This document shows, piece after piece, positions 31,038-38,810 of a stretch of DNA of 38,810 bases. Where the stretch lies: positions 1-38,810 of the forward strand of contig JAJDXV010000177.1 in assembly GCA_022823085.1 (NCBI GenBank), read 5' to 3'. The translations under genes and the position numbers were made by a program. Origin of the DNA: Candidatus Poribacteria bacterium (GTDB taxonomy: Bacteria > Poribacteria > WGA-4E > WGA-3G). The notes under the pieces are model-generated. The model was not told the DNA's origin. It did not search any database and saw only the letters and a list, made by a program, of their open reading frames with translations. The number at the start of each line of letters is the position of its first letter. Within the stretch, counting starts at the first letter, position 1.

Positions 31038-32081
31038 ATGGAAGCCCTAAAAGAACTTCGCGTATCCAACGACGCGATGCATGATCCAAAAGAATTACAG
31101 CACCGGATATCAGAAGAAGGCTACCTCTTCTTCAAGAAGCTGCAAAACCCCGACAAACTCTGGGCATTGCGGCGAGAGATGCTAACCACTATGCAAAAAG
31201 GCGGTTGGCTCGTCGCGGGAACCGACCCGATGGAGGGTATCGCCGATATTTCCGCTCAGTGCACCGAAGGCGATCCCGAATACACGGATGTATACCACGA
31301 AGTCTATAAATTACAAGCCTTCCACCGTTCCGGACACTGGCACGAAGTCGTTGATATGGTGGAGAAGATTATCGGTAGAGAGGTACTCCCGCACCCACAA
31401 AAGATTACACGCCTCTGGTTCCCGAAATACACAGCGCATACAACCCCGATACATCAAGACTTCGTCCACTTTCAAGGAAATTTCCAAACCTATACCTGTT
31501 GGGCACCCGTCGGAGATTGCCCGATAGAGTTAGGCGGTTTAGCAGTCCTCCCCGGCTCACATAAAGTCAATAAGGTCATGGAGCACCACTTTTCGCTCGG
31601 TGCAGGCAGCCTCTGCGTCAGAGAGGACGAGTTGTCCGGTGAATGGCACTCCACAAACTACGAAGTCGGCGATACACTCATATTCCCCGCTTTGACCATC
31701 CACAAAGCACTGCCGAATTTGACCGAAGACAGGCTCCGCGTATCGCTCGACAACCGCTATCAGGCTGTCGATGCCCCGATCGCTGAGCACATGCTCGAAC
31801 CGCACCTGAATATCTTTAATTCCCTTAAGTGGGAAGATGTCTACCGCAATTGGGAATCCGATGAACTGAAGTATTATTGGAAAGACCGTGATCTTACTGT
31901 CATTCCAAGGGATTTCAGTTACGGGAACAAAGGGTTTGAGGAAGCGTTGGAATTGGCAAAAGACGGCGATGAACGCGCCATCATACACTTAAACCGGGCA
32001 ATCAAGCGTGATGCTACAACCGAATTGGCACAACGTGCCGCAGCAGTTTTACAAGAAATCGGTGCTGGAGAGGCACAGTAA
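31038..32081 (+). CDS. Phytanoyl-CoA dioxygenase (PhyH) family protein, copy 1
   Basis: 347 residues. The Fe(II)/2-oxoglutarate facial triad is visible: H139 and D141 in TPIHQDFVHFQG, and H222 in ALTIHKALPN, with the 2-oxoglutarate Arg in DRLRVSLDNR. The double-stranded beta-helix lies between residues 120 and 245 and a long helical C-terminus follows. Substrates in bacteria range from phosphonates to halogenated or methylated compounds and are not predictable. AAGGAG precedes ATG. A truncated gene start overlaps its stop by one base. Confidence 0.92.
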   Translation: MEALKELRVSNDAMHDPKELQHRISEEGYLFFKKLQNPDKLWALRREMLTTMQKGGWLVAGTDPMEGIADISAQCTEGDPEYTDVYHEVYKLQAFHRSGHWHEVVDMVEKIIGREVLPHPQKITRLWFPKYTAHTTPIHQDFVHFQGNFQTYTCWAPVGDCPIELGGLAVLPGSHKVNKVMEHHFSLGAGSLCVREDELSGEWHSTNYEVGDTLIFPALTIHKALPNLTEDRLRVSLDNRYQAVDAPIAEHMLEPHLNIFNSLKWEDVYRNWESDELKYYWKDRDLTVIPRDFSYGNKGFEEALELAKDGDERAIIHLNRAIKRDATTELAQRAAAVLQEIGAGEAQ

Positions 32082-32149
32082 TGAGTTTCCACTACAAAGA
32101 CATCGTCCCATGGCGTGTATCAGCAGCGACTCGTAAAAAAATTGCATAA
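32081..32149 (+). pseudogene. 5' stub of a gene, possibly a SAM methyltransferase
   Basis: An ATG overlapping the PhyH stop opens a 22-codon frame (FHYKDIVPWRVSAATRKK) ended by a TAA that lies inside a GCATAAGTCCT fragment like the MITE end. The DIVPW start recalls the first residues of a family of SAM methyltransferases whose N-terminus has D-x-VPWGRS, so this may be what remains after a repeat truncated the gene. The methyltransferase identity is a guess. The overlap itself is seen directly. Confidence 0.4.
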
Positions 32150-32181
32150 GTCCTAAGTGTGCTAATTATCTCAATAACAGA

Positions 32182-33108
32182 CTACCACTTCTGTGCTGGT
32201 GCTTCGGAGAGATTCTTGACGAACCCATACGTCCAATCTACCGTCCGATAACCGCAGTTGCTATAAAACAGAAACGCACGATGGTTATCCCAAGCTGTAC
32301 TAATCGCCGCGTGCCGGTACCCGATCTTCTTCATCTCTTGAAGCTCATGTTGGAGTAGGTAGCGTCCCAAGCCTTGTCCCTGAAACGCATCTTCAATACC
32401 GAGCCAAACCGTATGGAGCCAGTCTTGCGCATCCGGATGACTCGAAAACTCGCCACCGCACACAGACTCACAGATGCCAACCTGTTCGTCCCCTTGATAG
32501 GCTCTCACAGTACAATTCGGACGCTCCCCGCGCCCATCCTCCCACTCCACAGAAAGTTCCACTGACAGACTCGAACGCATCGGTGTAACCGTATAGTCTT
32601 CCCAATTCAAAAAAACCTCACCAGCGCAACGCCGATAGCCGTTGAATCCGAGGAGTGCCTGAACCTGATCAAGCCCATCCGACAGATAGGAATGCCCGAA
32701 ATGATAGAAACGGTATCGACAGTCCTGTGAAAAGGCGTAGATTCGAGAAATGTCATAAGTTTTCAGATAATCTTCCCCTTTCTCAAGCAAAGCTTGTCCG
32801 ACACGCCGCATACCCCGTTCATACCCAAAAAACCGAATCACACCTATGTCTTCTTCTCTATTCTTGCCCATCTGACCGATACCGACATGGATAAACGCCT
32901 GCACGCCACCGTTCACCGTTGCAGCAAAAGCAGCTTCGGCATCGATGCCACCCGCATCTTTATCGGATTTACCGGTTGTAACCCCGTGTAATGCGACAGC
33001 AAATTCTTCCTCCTTTACAGGGTAGCAGTACGGAACGTTAGCGGTCACGTGATTGTAAAATTGGGTTACAGGTGTTTGCAAATCAGGTGTATATTGGACG
33101 ATCGCCAT
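32182..33108 (-). CDS. Double GNAT-fold N-acetyltransferase
   Basis: 308 residues in two halves. The C-terminal half carries the acetyl-CoA-binding GQGLGRYLLQHELQEMKK (motif A) and the closing HRAFLFYSNCGYR, a complete GNAT domain. The N-terminal half looks like a degenerate second GNAT domain (VQAFIHVGIGQ and VIRFFGYERG). Such two-domain members acetylate small amines or peptides; the substrate is unknown. AGGAG precedes ATG. The gene before it on the minus strand is the metalloprotease, separated by two REP-like hairpins. Confidence 0.85.
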   Translation of the reverse strand: MAIVQYTPDLQTPVTQFYNHVTANVPYCYPVKEEEFAVALHGVTTGKSDKDAGGIDAEAAFAATVNGGVQAFIHVGIGQMGKNREEDIGVIRFFGYERGMRRVGQALLEKGEDYLKTYDISRIYAFSQDCRYRFYHFGHSYLSDGLDQVQALLGFNGYRRCAGEVFLNWEDYTVTPMRSSLSVELSVEWEDGRGERPNCTVRAYQGDEQVGICESVCGGEFSSHPDAQDWLHTVWLGIEDAFQGQGLGRYLLQHELQEMKKIGYRHAAISTAWDNHRAFLFYSNCGYRTVDWTYGFVKNLSEAPAQKW

Positions 33109-33165
33109 CTGTTTCTCCTAATTTTCGGTTTATAGTCGCACCATGAATTTTCGGACGACAGAAAA

Positions 33166-33259
33166 TTGGCGGGGCTAAAAAACCCCGCCTGCAAATATGT
33201 GGGTCTTATGGAAACCTAAATTGGCGGGGTTACAAACCCCGCCTGCAATATGTGGGTCT
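33166..33259. repeat. Two tandem REP-like hairpins with a shared tail
   Basis: GGCGGGG ctaaaaaa CCCCGCC (33168-33189) and GGCGGGGTT aca AACCCCGCC (33223-33243) are each followed by TGCAA(A)TATGTGGGTCTT, so the unit is directly repeated with a 55-bp period. The second copy reaches the metalloprotease stop codon. A third related palindrome is at 26662-26680. Confidence 0.82.
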
Positions 33260-35881
33260 TTACCGCTTCTGGACCTGGAAACTCGCATCTAACGCCTTCG
33301 TAACCCGGACCTGTGACTCTTCAAGGTGCGCCAAACTGTAGTCGTCAAGCCTACCTTGCGCATTCTGAAGCACACCCTGTATCCCGCTGTTGATCTGTCC
33401 GAGATGGTGGCGTGCAAGCGATCTTGCGTCTTCAGGTGTCCCGCTATCCGCGTCCAAGACCAACTTAATGAGTCGTTTCAGGTGCTCACGTTGCAGCGCA
33501 CGCCGGAAACTGGAGATGAACGCATCCGTATTCGACCACTGCTTCTCTCCGACATTCCGATCCAGTTCCGTCCAAACCGCATCCGTAATACCTGAGAAAA
33601 GTTCCGGCAGTGTGAACGCATCCTCGCCCTTCGGAAACTTCAACTCTGTGTCCTGAACACGAGAGAGGACGTTCGGATGGAGCAAGCGTCCCAAGATGCG
33701 GTTCTGATTGCTCAGAATAGCATTATGCACCGGGTAATCCAGACGTGTAGAACTCCCGCTACTCGATCCCCAGTCGCTCCAACGCGTGATCGCGAGACTG
33801 TTGAGCAGATCCGGCGGGAAATCGAACACTTTATCCGAAAGGGCATGCGTTTTGATAAATTCCAATGCCTCACGCTGTTTCGCCGCCGGGACAGGCACGA
33901 ACGGCAGTCGTCCGTTCTCATCGCCACGGTGATCCCGGTGGTGGTATTGTCCACCGATATAACGGCTCGCAAGGTACATCGAATAGCCGTGTTCACCGAG
34001 CAGCGACCCGAAGGCACGCCTGACACGCTGATACCCCATCCCCTCTTTGGTCACCTTGTCAGCGATCTTATCCCAAAGTTCAACGACGATCTCGCGACGC
34101 TGTTTCGCAAAATCGAGCGGATCCGAACCCAGATCCCACCGATTGACCAGCGGGTCTAAATCCCTGCTCTGATACGCCGACGCATCACCGTCCGTTCCGT
34201 ATGTCAATCCCGGCGTTGCGACGCGGGCAGCGATCTTCTGCAACTCCGGCAATTCCGCTTCAGGGCTGCCCCCACCGATCGACTTGTAAGCGTATTCGAC
34301 TACCCAATAGTCCCACGGTCCAATCGTCGTCGTATAATAGTCACCCTGCTTTTTGCCTTCAGGTGCAATGTTCACAGCGTCGTATTCCATTACCGAACCG
34401 AGCAGCGCCTCATCGCTTTTCTTATTCAAATCATCAAGCGAATGGATCGTACTCGCTTTAAAGTTGTGACGTAATCCCAACGTATGACCGACCTCGTGCA
34501 TCGTCAGCGATTTCAGTGCCTGACCGATAAACGCTTCCGGCAACTCACCATCTTCACCGACCACCCCACGCGCTTGCAGCACGCTCGCCATGAATCCCAT
34601 CTGACGTGCCAATCCAGATGCCATCTGACACTGGAAACGTGAGGAATCATCTATCGGGTGATCGTGTTCGTGGTCGAGTTCCTCGAAATACGTCGTGTAT
34701 TCTCGCTGCCACGACCGAATGAAACCGTCACTGATAAGAATATCCGCATCCAATATCTGACCCGTCAACGGATTCACACGCGACGGACCAATCGCGAAGC
34801 CCGCGTCAACGACCCAACGGATCGTGTTATACCGCGCATCTTCGGGGTCCCAATCCTCATAATCTTGCTGAATCCGTGCCTCAATCGCATCGACAAAACC
34901 TGCCTTCTCAAACGCCTTATTCCACTCTAAGATCCCTTGACGAATATATGGACGGAAACGGTGCGGCACCGTCTTCTCAATATAGAAGATAATCGGATCC
35001 TTCGGCGGCGAAAGTTCCGCCTTTTTATCCGCCTTCTCCAAATGCCAACGGTTGACATACCGGATGTATGGCGCATCACTCGTTTGGAGCGAATAATCTT
35101 TGACAACGGTCATGAAGTGTCCGAGCCGGTCATCAGCGAGTCGCGGTTTATAGCTGTTCGATGGGAGCTCGGAAAGACTGTAATGCAACGTCAACTGGAT
35201 ACCACGACTGTCCGGGACAGTCGTCATAGAGCCGCTCGCGGCGTACACCGCCTTAACCCGCAACTCAACATTCTTCGGGAAACCCTTGATTGTTCCCCAA
35301 GTACTGCGCGTCTTGTCGAACCGTGCACCGCCACCGATACTGCCCGCTAAAGGCGGCAAGTCAGACATAAAGACCGGAGCAACGTTCACCAATAAACTCC
35401 GCCGTTGTGGATGTATACTTTCAATCTTAAGTGAGAATAGCACAGAATCGCTGTAACTATAGTCCACCGCTTGTCCGGTCGGTGTCCCTTTATCAGCACG
35501 GAAACGCACATTTTTTCGGACGAGGTGCACACGGTCACCAACGCGCTTCCAGACGAGCAGCCATTCATTCAGCGTCATACCAGAAATAAGATACCCTCTT
35601 CCCAACCCCCGCGAAAGGCTCATCATGCAGAGAAAAGGTTTGTCTAATTGAGACGGTTGTATCTCACAATAGAGGTTCTCTTTCTTCTCGTAAAACCTAA
35701 AAAAACCTTGATAACTTTTACTATCCTCGGTTACTTTTGAAAAATCTTCAAACTCTTTTTTCTTTGTCGATGCCTGTGCCGCAGGTTTTTCAGGTTGTGC
35801 CGCTTCCTGCGCAGACACCGAAACGCAATAACCGCTTACTAAGATTAAACATGTCCAAAAGGTCAATAGATACCGCATCAT
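33260..35881 (-). CDS. Zinc-dependent metalloprotease (DUF5117/DUF4953 type)
   Basis: 873 residues. A signal peptide (YLLTFWTCLILVSGYCVSVS) directs export. After a Lys/Glu/Ala-rich linker comes the family's beta-rich N-terminal domain (SRGLGRGYLISGM). Then the metalloprotease core follows with HEVGHTLGLRHN near residue 460 (two His and the catalytic Glu, third ligand His) and a SVMEYDAVN Met-turn, as in metzincins. The C-terminal third is helical. It probably degrades proteins in the periplasm or outside the cell. TAAGGAG precedes ATG, and an extended -10 promoter lies at 35926-35934. Confidence 0.93.
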   Translation of the reverse strand: MMRYLLTFWTCLILVSGYCVSVSAQEAAQPEKPAAQASTKKKEFEDFSKVTEDSKSYQGFFRFYEKKENLYCEIQPSQLDKPFLCMMSLSRGLGRGYLISGMTLNEWLLVWKRVGDRVHLVRKNVRFRADKGTPTGQAVDYSYSDSVLFSLKIESIHPQRRSLLVNVAPVFMSDLPPLAGSIGGGARFDKTRSTWGTIKGFPKNVELRVKAVYAASGSMTTVPDSRGIQLTLHYSLSELPSNSYKPRLADDRLGHFMTVVKDYSLQTSDAPYIRYVNRWHLEKADKKAELSPPKDPIIFYIEKTVPHRFRPYIRQGILEWNKAFEKAGFVDAIEARIQQDYEDWDPEDARYNTIRWVVDAGFAIGPSRVNPLTGQILDADILISDGFIRSWQREYTTYFEELDHEHDHPIDDSSRFQCQMASGLARQMGFMASVLQARGVVGEDGELPEAFIGQALKSLTMHEVGHTLGLRHNFKASTIHSLDDLNKKSDEALLGSVMEYDAVNIAPEGKKQGDYYTTTIGPWDYWVVEYAYKSIGGGSPEAELPELQKIAARVATPGLTYGTDGDASAYQSRDLDPLVNRWDLGSDPLDFAKQRREIVVELWDKIADKVTKEGMGYQRVRRAFGSLLGEHGYSMYLASRYIGGQYHHRDHRGDENGRLPFVPVPAAKQREALEFIKTHALSDKVFDFPPDLLNSLAITRWSDWGSSSGSSTRLDYPVHNAILSNQNRILGRLLHPNVLSRVQDTELKFPKGEDAFTLPELFSGITDAVWTELDRNVGEKQWSNTDAFISSFRRALQREHLKRLIKLVLDADSGTPEDARSLARHHLGQINSGIQGVLQNAQGRLDDYSLAHLEESQVRVTKALDASFQVQKR

Positions 35882-35925
35882 CTTTCTCCTTATTTTTTCT
35901 TAAACCGTTCAAACTAACCTAAACT

Positions 35926-35954
35926 ATTATATCATTTTTTCGTTTTCTTTACCA
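35926..35954 (-). promoter_or_regulatory. Promoter for the metalloprotease
   Basis: On the minus strand, TGaTATAAT forms an extended -10 (box 35931-35926) with a weak -35 (TGGTAA, 35954-35949) at 17 bp. The leader would be about 38 nt. Confidence 0.58.
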
Positions 35955-35968
35955 TAGAAGTTTCTCGA

Positions 35969-36730
35969 CTAATCAGGGATATAATGAACCCGACGACTGC
36001 CATCAAACGAGATACGCGGCCAATCACGTTCCCAGTTCTCGGAACGATACGGAATATAATGACACGCCAACGCATGCCTACGGGTACCCGGTCTCAAAAT
36101 TTTCGCACCGCCGTGAATCAACTTCCCATCAAACAAGATAACATCCCCGGCGTTCACCATCACCTCAACCGCATCCACACCGTTATCGCGAACGAGTTGT
36201 TCAACTGCCGGAAAATAGCGATTCTGCTGTTGCAGCTCGTACGTCTCTCCCGGTAGCAGCGTCATAGGCACATCGTCTTGCGTAATCAACTGTCTCCGAT
36301 GCGAACCCGGTTGCACCACGAGAGGCCCATTATTCTCATCCACCTTGACCATCGCAATCCACGCCGACATACAGTCCGGTAAATAGTATTGATCTTGGTG
36401 AAACGGATGCTCCGACCCCTCATAAAAGTGCATCGTCTGCACCCCTTCCGGTTCATCTCCAAAACAGTCCGCTAACGGTCTGTGTAAGCGCGGATCAATA
36501 AACAGTTCCAGTACATAAGGATCGTAAAGGTGTTGATTAAAGGTTCGGGAACCGTATTTATCTTGCTGGAAGAACCCGTCAAGCTGCTTACGTCCGGTGT
36601 GGAGGTCTTCAAGGTGTTCCACAAAACGTTCACACTCGTCCGCCCCAAAGACACCTTCGAGGACGAGATACCCGTTTTCTTCATAGAACCGCTTTTGCGC
36701 TGCTGTCAATCCTGTTTGTTGAGATACCAT
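35969..36730 (-). CDS. Phytanoyl-CoA dioxygenase (PhyH) family protein, copy 2
   Basis: 253 residues from ATG 36730, which has AAGGAGG 4-5 bases upstream; the frame is open to 36787 but that part overlaps the promoter. Fe(II) ligands are H111 and D113 in EHPFHQDQYY, and H206 in LIHGGAK, with the 2-oxoglutarate Arg in TRRHALACHYIP. PQPGSHRR-like (VVQPGSHRRQL) is the usual core strand. It is much shorter than copy 1 and only distantly similar, so the two are not a recent duplication. The VOC gene diverges from it. Confidence 0.93.
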   Translation of the reverse strand: MVSQQTGLTAAQKRFYEENGYLVLEGVFGADECERFVEHLEDLHTGRKQLDGFFQQDKYGSRTFNQHLYDPYVLELFIDPRLHRPLADCFGDEPEGVQTMHFYEGSEHPFHQDQYYLPDCMSAWIAMVKVDENNGPLVVQPGSHRRQLITQDDVPMTLLPGETYELQQQNRYFPAVEQLVRDNGVDAVEVMVNAGDVILFDGKLIHGGAKILRPGTRRHALACHYIPYRSENWERDWPRISFDGSRRVHYIPD

Positions 36731-36777
36731 ATTCCTCCTTATCCGTGTGTCCTGTCTACTTCGTTCAAGTCCAAAGA

Positions 36778-36807
36778 ATTTTATCACGAATCCAACACAA
36801 TTGTCAA
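36778..36807 (-). promoter_or_regulatory. Promoter for PhyH copy 2
   Basis: On the minus strand, TTGACA (36807-36802) and TAAAAT (36783-36778) are 18 bp apart. The start would be near 36771, so ATG 36787 is excluded. Confidence 0.62.
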
Positions 36808-36841
36808 ATTCTCGATAGCCTCACGGGCATCAGGTTTCCTA

Positions 36842-36870
36842 TTGAACACCAGCCAAAAATCTGTTAGGAT
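36842..36870 (+). promoter_or_regulatory. Promoter for the VOC gene
   Basis: TTGAAC (36842-36847) and an extended -10 TGtTAGGAT (box 36865-36870) are 17 bp apart. The leader is about 25 nt. Confidence 0.6.
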
Positions 36871-36901
36871 ATTTCGGAAAGAAAAGATAGGAGAATTAAC
36901 A

Positions 36902-37297
36902 ATGTCAGAGAAGACAACACTTGAGCGGATTTATCCGTTCTTCATCGTCAAAAACCTTGCCGAATCCATCGACTTCTACAACCAAAAACTCGGTTTTCAG
37001 ACAGACATACTTGTGCCAGAAGAAGACCCGTTTTTCGGAATCGTGTCTCGCGACAACGTGCGGATACTTCTGAAACACATCACCGAATCCATTCATCCCG
37101 TACCCAACCACACAAGGCACGAGTGGGCAAGATGGGACGCTTTCATTCTAACTCCTAATCCCGACGCACTATTTGCTGAGTATCAATCCCGTGGCTTAGC
37201 GTTCCACGAACCACTTGCGGATACCAGCGACGGTCTCCGTGCCTTTGAACTCAAAGATCACGACGGTTACGTGCTATGTTTCGGAAAACCGCTTTGA
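36902..37297 (+). CDS. VOC (glyoxalase/bleomycin-resistance fold) family protein
   Basis: 131 residues, one vicinal oxygen chelate domain: YPFFIVKNLAESIDFYNQKL, then VSRDNVRILLK and the closing FELKDHDGYVLCFGKPL. ATG 36902 is supported by AGGAG and by a promoter directly upstream; the longer open frame from 36530 runs antisense over the PhyH gene and is spurious. VOC members include glyoxalases, dioxygenases and drug-binding proteins; the metal ligands are not complete enough by eye to choose. Confidence 0.9.
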   Translation: MSEKTTLERIYPFFIVKNLAESIDFYNQKLGFQTDILVPEEDPFFGIVSRDNVRILLKHITESIHPVPNHTRHEWARWDAFILTPNPDALFAEYQSRGLAFHEPLADTSDGLRAFELKDHDGYVLCFGKPL

Positions 37298-37353
37298 ATA
37301 GAAAATTTCTGTTTATAGATGAAAAGTTAGCTCGTCTATTTCTTAAAAAGAAA

Positions 37354-37374
37354 GGCAGGACTATTTGCCCTGCC
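37354..37374 (-). terminator. Intrinsic terminator of the PD-(D/E)XK-like gene
   Basis: Read on the minus strand, GGCAGG, a 9-base loop and CCTGCC are followed by TTTCTTTTT. It lies 46 bp after the minus-strand stop at 37420. Confidence 0.7.
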
Positions 37375-37419
37375 AGTGCTTAAAATTATTTTGAAACACT
37401 AAACCTATTCATTTTTTTT

Positions 37420-37920
37420 CTACTTAAGGATATTTTTCTCAAAATCAGAGCACTTAATCTGCCGAAACCGGTTGTGTCGTAAATTCTCATAGAATATCCA
37501 TGAATCTCTGTTCGTACTAGAAGCGAATATACCATAAGGTGTGTCGGTCGCGCAGAGGTAACTCTTCAGTAGTTTTTGACCAGAATTTGACCCTTTTGGT
37601 GATCTGCACTCTGCAATGGCAATAAAATTCCTTTCGGTATCACAAAGTACAACATCAGCTTTATAACCAGCTGGGCCTACCTGAATTTCACATTCTCTGA
37701 CAGCAAAAAATTTCGAGAATTTGGAATCAGAGAAATACTTAGCAACTGCTTCTGCTATTTTGGCCTCTGATATTCTGTCATGCTTGATGTCTGAAGTGAC
37801 TGATGAACGCGCGTTGCCAACAACTTTCTGAATTGCCATAGCATCGCTGCGCGCCTTTTCACTACTGCCAATACTCCATCTAGGAGTAAAAGGAATATGA
37901 TTTGTTTTCACGCGAGGCAT
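37420..37920 (-). CDS. PD-(D/E)XK-like protein related to type I restriction HsdR N-terminal domains
   Basis: 166 residues from ATG 37920, with GGGAG 9-10 bases upstream; the frame's earlier ATG at 37965 lies upstream of the -10 box. The core YKADVVLCDTERNFIAIAEC (Asp89, Glu104) followed by RSPKG, then GQKLLKSYLCATDTPYGIFASS, matches the HSDR_N/nuclease-like fold, but the canonical ExK reads E-C-R. It may be inactive or use a shifted Lys (K109). No methylase or specificity subunit is adjacent. This block is visibly more AT-rich than the tetrapyrrole cluster, suggesting recent acquisition. Confidence 0.72.
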   Translation of the reverse strand: MPRVKTNHIPFTPRWSIGSSEKARSDAMAIQKVVGNARSSVTSDIKHDRISEAKIAEAVAKYFSDSKFSKFFAVRECEIQVGPAGYKADVVLCDTERNFIAIAECRSPKGSNSGQKLLKSYLCATDTPYGIFASSTNRDSWIFYENLRHNRFRQIKCSDFEKNILK

Positions 37921-37956
37921 CAACTTATTCTCCCTTCTATAGAAGATAATGAAGTA

Positions 37957-37985
37957 ATTATACACTCATTTACCATAAATTACAA
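37957..37985 (-). promoter_or_regulatory. Promoter for the PD-(D/E)XK-like gene
   Basis: On the minus strand, TTGTAA (37985-37980) and TATAAT (37962-37957) are 17 bp apart. The start falls near 37950, which excludes ATG 37965. Confidence 0.65.
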
Positions 37986-38050
37986 TCAAAAATCTGTTTA
38001 AACTCATGAAACAATAAAGCAGGTTTCTTAAAACAGGTTTCTTAAAATCT

Positions 38051-38722
38051 CTATTCTGCATCATTAAGTTCGCGAAGTCTTTCCTCAATATCATTTTCAA
38101 GTTCCGTTTGCTCTTGTTGGATAGCTAAGCTCAAGGCGGTTTGGAAATCCAACTTTGCCTCTTCAAAGTAGATCGAATCATCATAGTTCCCAGAATCAGC
38201 CTCACGTACGCCAAGTAGGGATTTCACACATGCCCGATTATAGTATGCTTGGGCATCATCTGGATCCAATCTAATTGCCTGATCAAGATCGGTAATAGCG
38301 GCATCGTATTGACCTAATCTAGCCCTTGAAAGACCGCGATTGATATGTGCACTTGTATGATTCGGTTTTAGAAGAATTGCCATATTAAAATCAGTGAAAG
38401 CATCATCATGATTGTTACGACTGAAGTGCACAATTCCTCGGTTGTAGTATGCTTCAGCATCATTCGGATCCAAAATGATTGCCTCATTTAAATCAGCAAT
38501 CGCATTATCGTATTGGCTAAGTTCACCATTTGATGCCCCTCGATTATTGTATGCTTCAGCATAATCTGGACGCAGATAAATCGCTTTGCTATAAGCAACT
38601 ATAGTTTGGACAATTTTATGAATTAAGATGACAATAAGCAGAAAAAAGGGTATCCTTTCATAATAAATTATAAACCTTGAAAGGACATATCTAATGACCC
38701 CTCTTTCCTGCTTAGAAGACAT
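38051..38722 (-). CDS. Membrane-anchored TPR-repeat protein
   Basis: About 223 residues from ATG 38722, which comes 4 bases after the stop of the upstream gene; an ATG at 38749 is in frame but overlaps that gene. One membrane segment (FFLLIVILIHKIVQTIV) is followed by four to five tetratricopeptide repeats, with the typical AEAYNNRGASNGELSQYDNA, AEAYYNRGIVHFSRNNHDDA and AQAYYNRACVKSLLGV. TPR domains bind other proteins. The consensus A-I-x-x-L-x-x-A-I-x-L-x-P is very regular, as in cyanobacterial and Planctomycetes-like TPR proteins. Neighbours give no partner. Confidence 0.86.
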   Translation of the reverse strand: MSSKQERGVIRYVLSRFIIYYERIPFFLLIVILIHKIVQTIVAYSKAIYLRPDYAEAYNNRGASNGELSQYDNAIADLNEAIILDPNDAEAYYNRGIVHFSRNNHDDAFTDFNMAILLKPNHTSAHINRGLSRARLGQYDAAITDLDQAIRLDPDDAQAYYNRACVKSLLGVREADSGNYDDSIYFEEAKLDFQTALSLAIQQEQTELENDIEERLRELNDAE

Positions 38723-38726
38723 GTTA

Positions 38727-38810
38727 TCAGACTTTAGCCCATTGTTCAAGCATAATAACTTCGATCACTTTCAGACTCTCGTCAAGGGTTTGATAAATAC
38801 GCCGCATCGT
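38727..38810 (-). CDS. C-terminal part of a gene entering from the right edge
   Basis: On the minus strand the frame is open from the window edge to a stop at 38727 and reads RRIYQTLDESLKVIEVIML, then EQWAKV. It is helical and charged. The TPR gene starts 4 bases after the stop, which suggests an operon. The rest of the gene is outside the window and I cannot name it. Confidence 0.5.
   Translation of the reverse strand, partial: TMRRIYQTLDESLKVIEVIMLEQWAKV

Noticed and set aside
36530..36901. Long N-terminal extension of the VOC protein
   Set aside because: It runs antisense over the PhyH gene and its promoter; a fitting promoter and SD directly precede ATG 36902.
37921..37965. 15-residue extension of the PD-(D/E)XK-like protein
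   Set aside because: The ATG at 37965 lies upstream of the -10 box, so it would not be in the transcript.

Overview
This window looks like a piece of an uncultivated bacterial genome of moderate GC, most plausibly Candidatus Poribacteria or a close relative in the Planctomycetes/Poribacteria neighbourhood. That is an inference from gene content: two phytanoyl-CoA-dioxygenase-like proteins, two Gfo/Idh/MocA oxidoreductases, an orphan EutN/CcmL microcompartment vertex protein, a D-aminoacylase-like amidohydrolase, a very divergent NRAMP-like transporter, a large DUF5117-type metalloprotease, and single HicB/Phd/Uma2/PIN genes. There is no rRNA, tRNA or other taxonomic marker. Several genes start at TTG or GTG behind good Shine-Dalgarno (SD) sequences.

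Layout. (1) 1-1018: the right end of an IS200/IS605-type element, with a structured RNA resembling a TnpB omega RNA, abuts the 3' remnant of a gene for a large, probably secreted protein. (2) 1116-4109, minus strand: a flavoprotein disulfide reductase and a D-aminoacylase-like hydrolase. (3) 4110-6048: a divergent intergenic region with a perfect 16-bp inverted repeat, then a consensus promoter driving a lipoprotein and a Gfo/Idh/MocA protein that lacks the usual Lys. (4) 6253-17733: a tetrapyrrole cluster. Two tandem paralogous secreted proteins lead into hemB, hemL, a polyprenyl diphosphate synthase, an unusual precorrin-2-dehydrogenase-like protein with a duplicated fold, a CcsA/HemX-like membrane protein, hemA (own consensus promoter), hemC and a fused cobA-hemD. 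Together they encode the C5 route from glutamyl-tRNA to uroporphyrinogen III, plus the methylation and oxidation steps towards sirohydrochlorin, with cytochrome c maturation and quinone side-chain functions alongside. (5) 17796-22925: NRAMP-like transporter, a 122-bp MITE-like element, a Phd-like protein, ComEA, 5-formyl-THF cyclo-ligase, EutN and a ThiO-like oxidase. (6) 22926-24052: a long leader, an ECF sigma factor whose SD sits in a hairpin, and a strong terminator. (7) 24188-37297: an accessory mosaic of HAD, Uma2, Gfo/Idh/MocA, HicB, a multi-zinc-ribbon protein plus methyltransferase, a PIN/antitoxin-like pair, an AAC(3)-like protein, a small membrane protein plus PhyH, a truncated gene start, GNAT, metalloprotease, PhyH and VOC. 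(8) 37420-38810: a visibly more AT-rich block with a PD-(D/E)XK-like protein, a TPR protein and the end of another gene.

Non-coding content is rich. Heptamer-type repeats related to ACTGAAA/AACTTAT sit between genes of the tetrapyrrole cluster and replace SD sequences in places. GC-rich REP-like hairpins recur. A CAGGACTTACGCAT inverted-repeat element has one complete copy and several end-like fragments. Several promoters have near-consensus -35/-10 boxes with 17-18 bp spacing, so start sites could be corrected for hemA, eutN, the PD-(D/E)XK protein and others.
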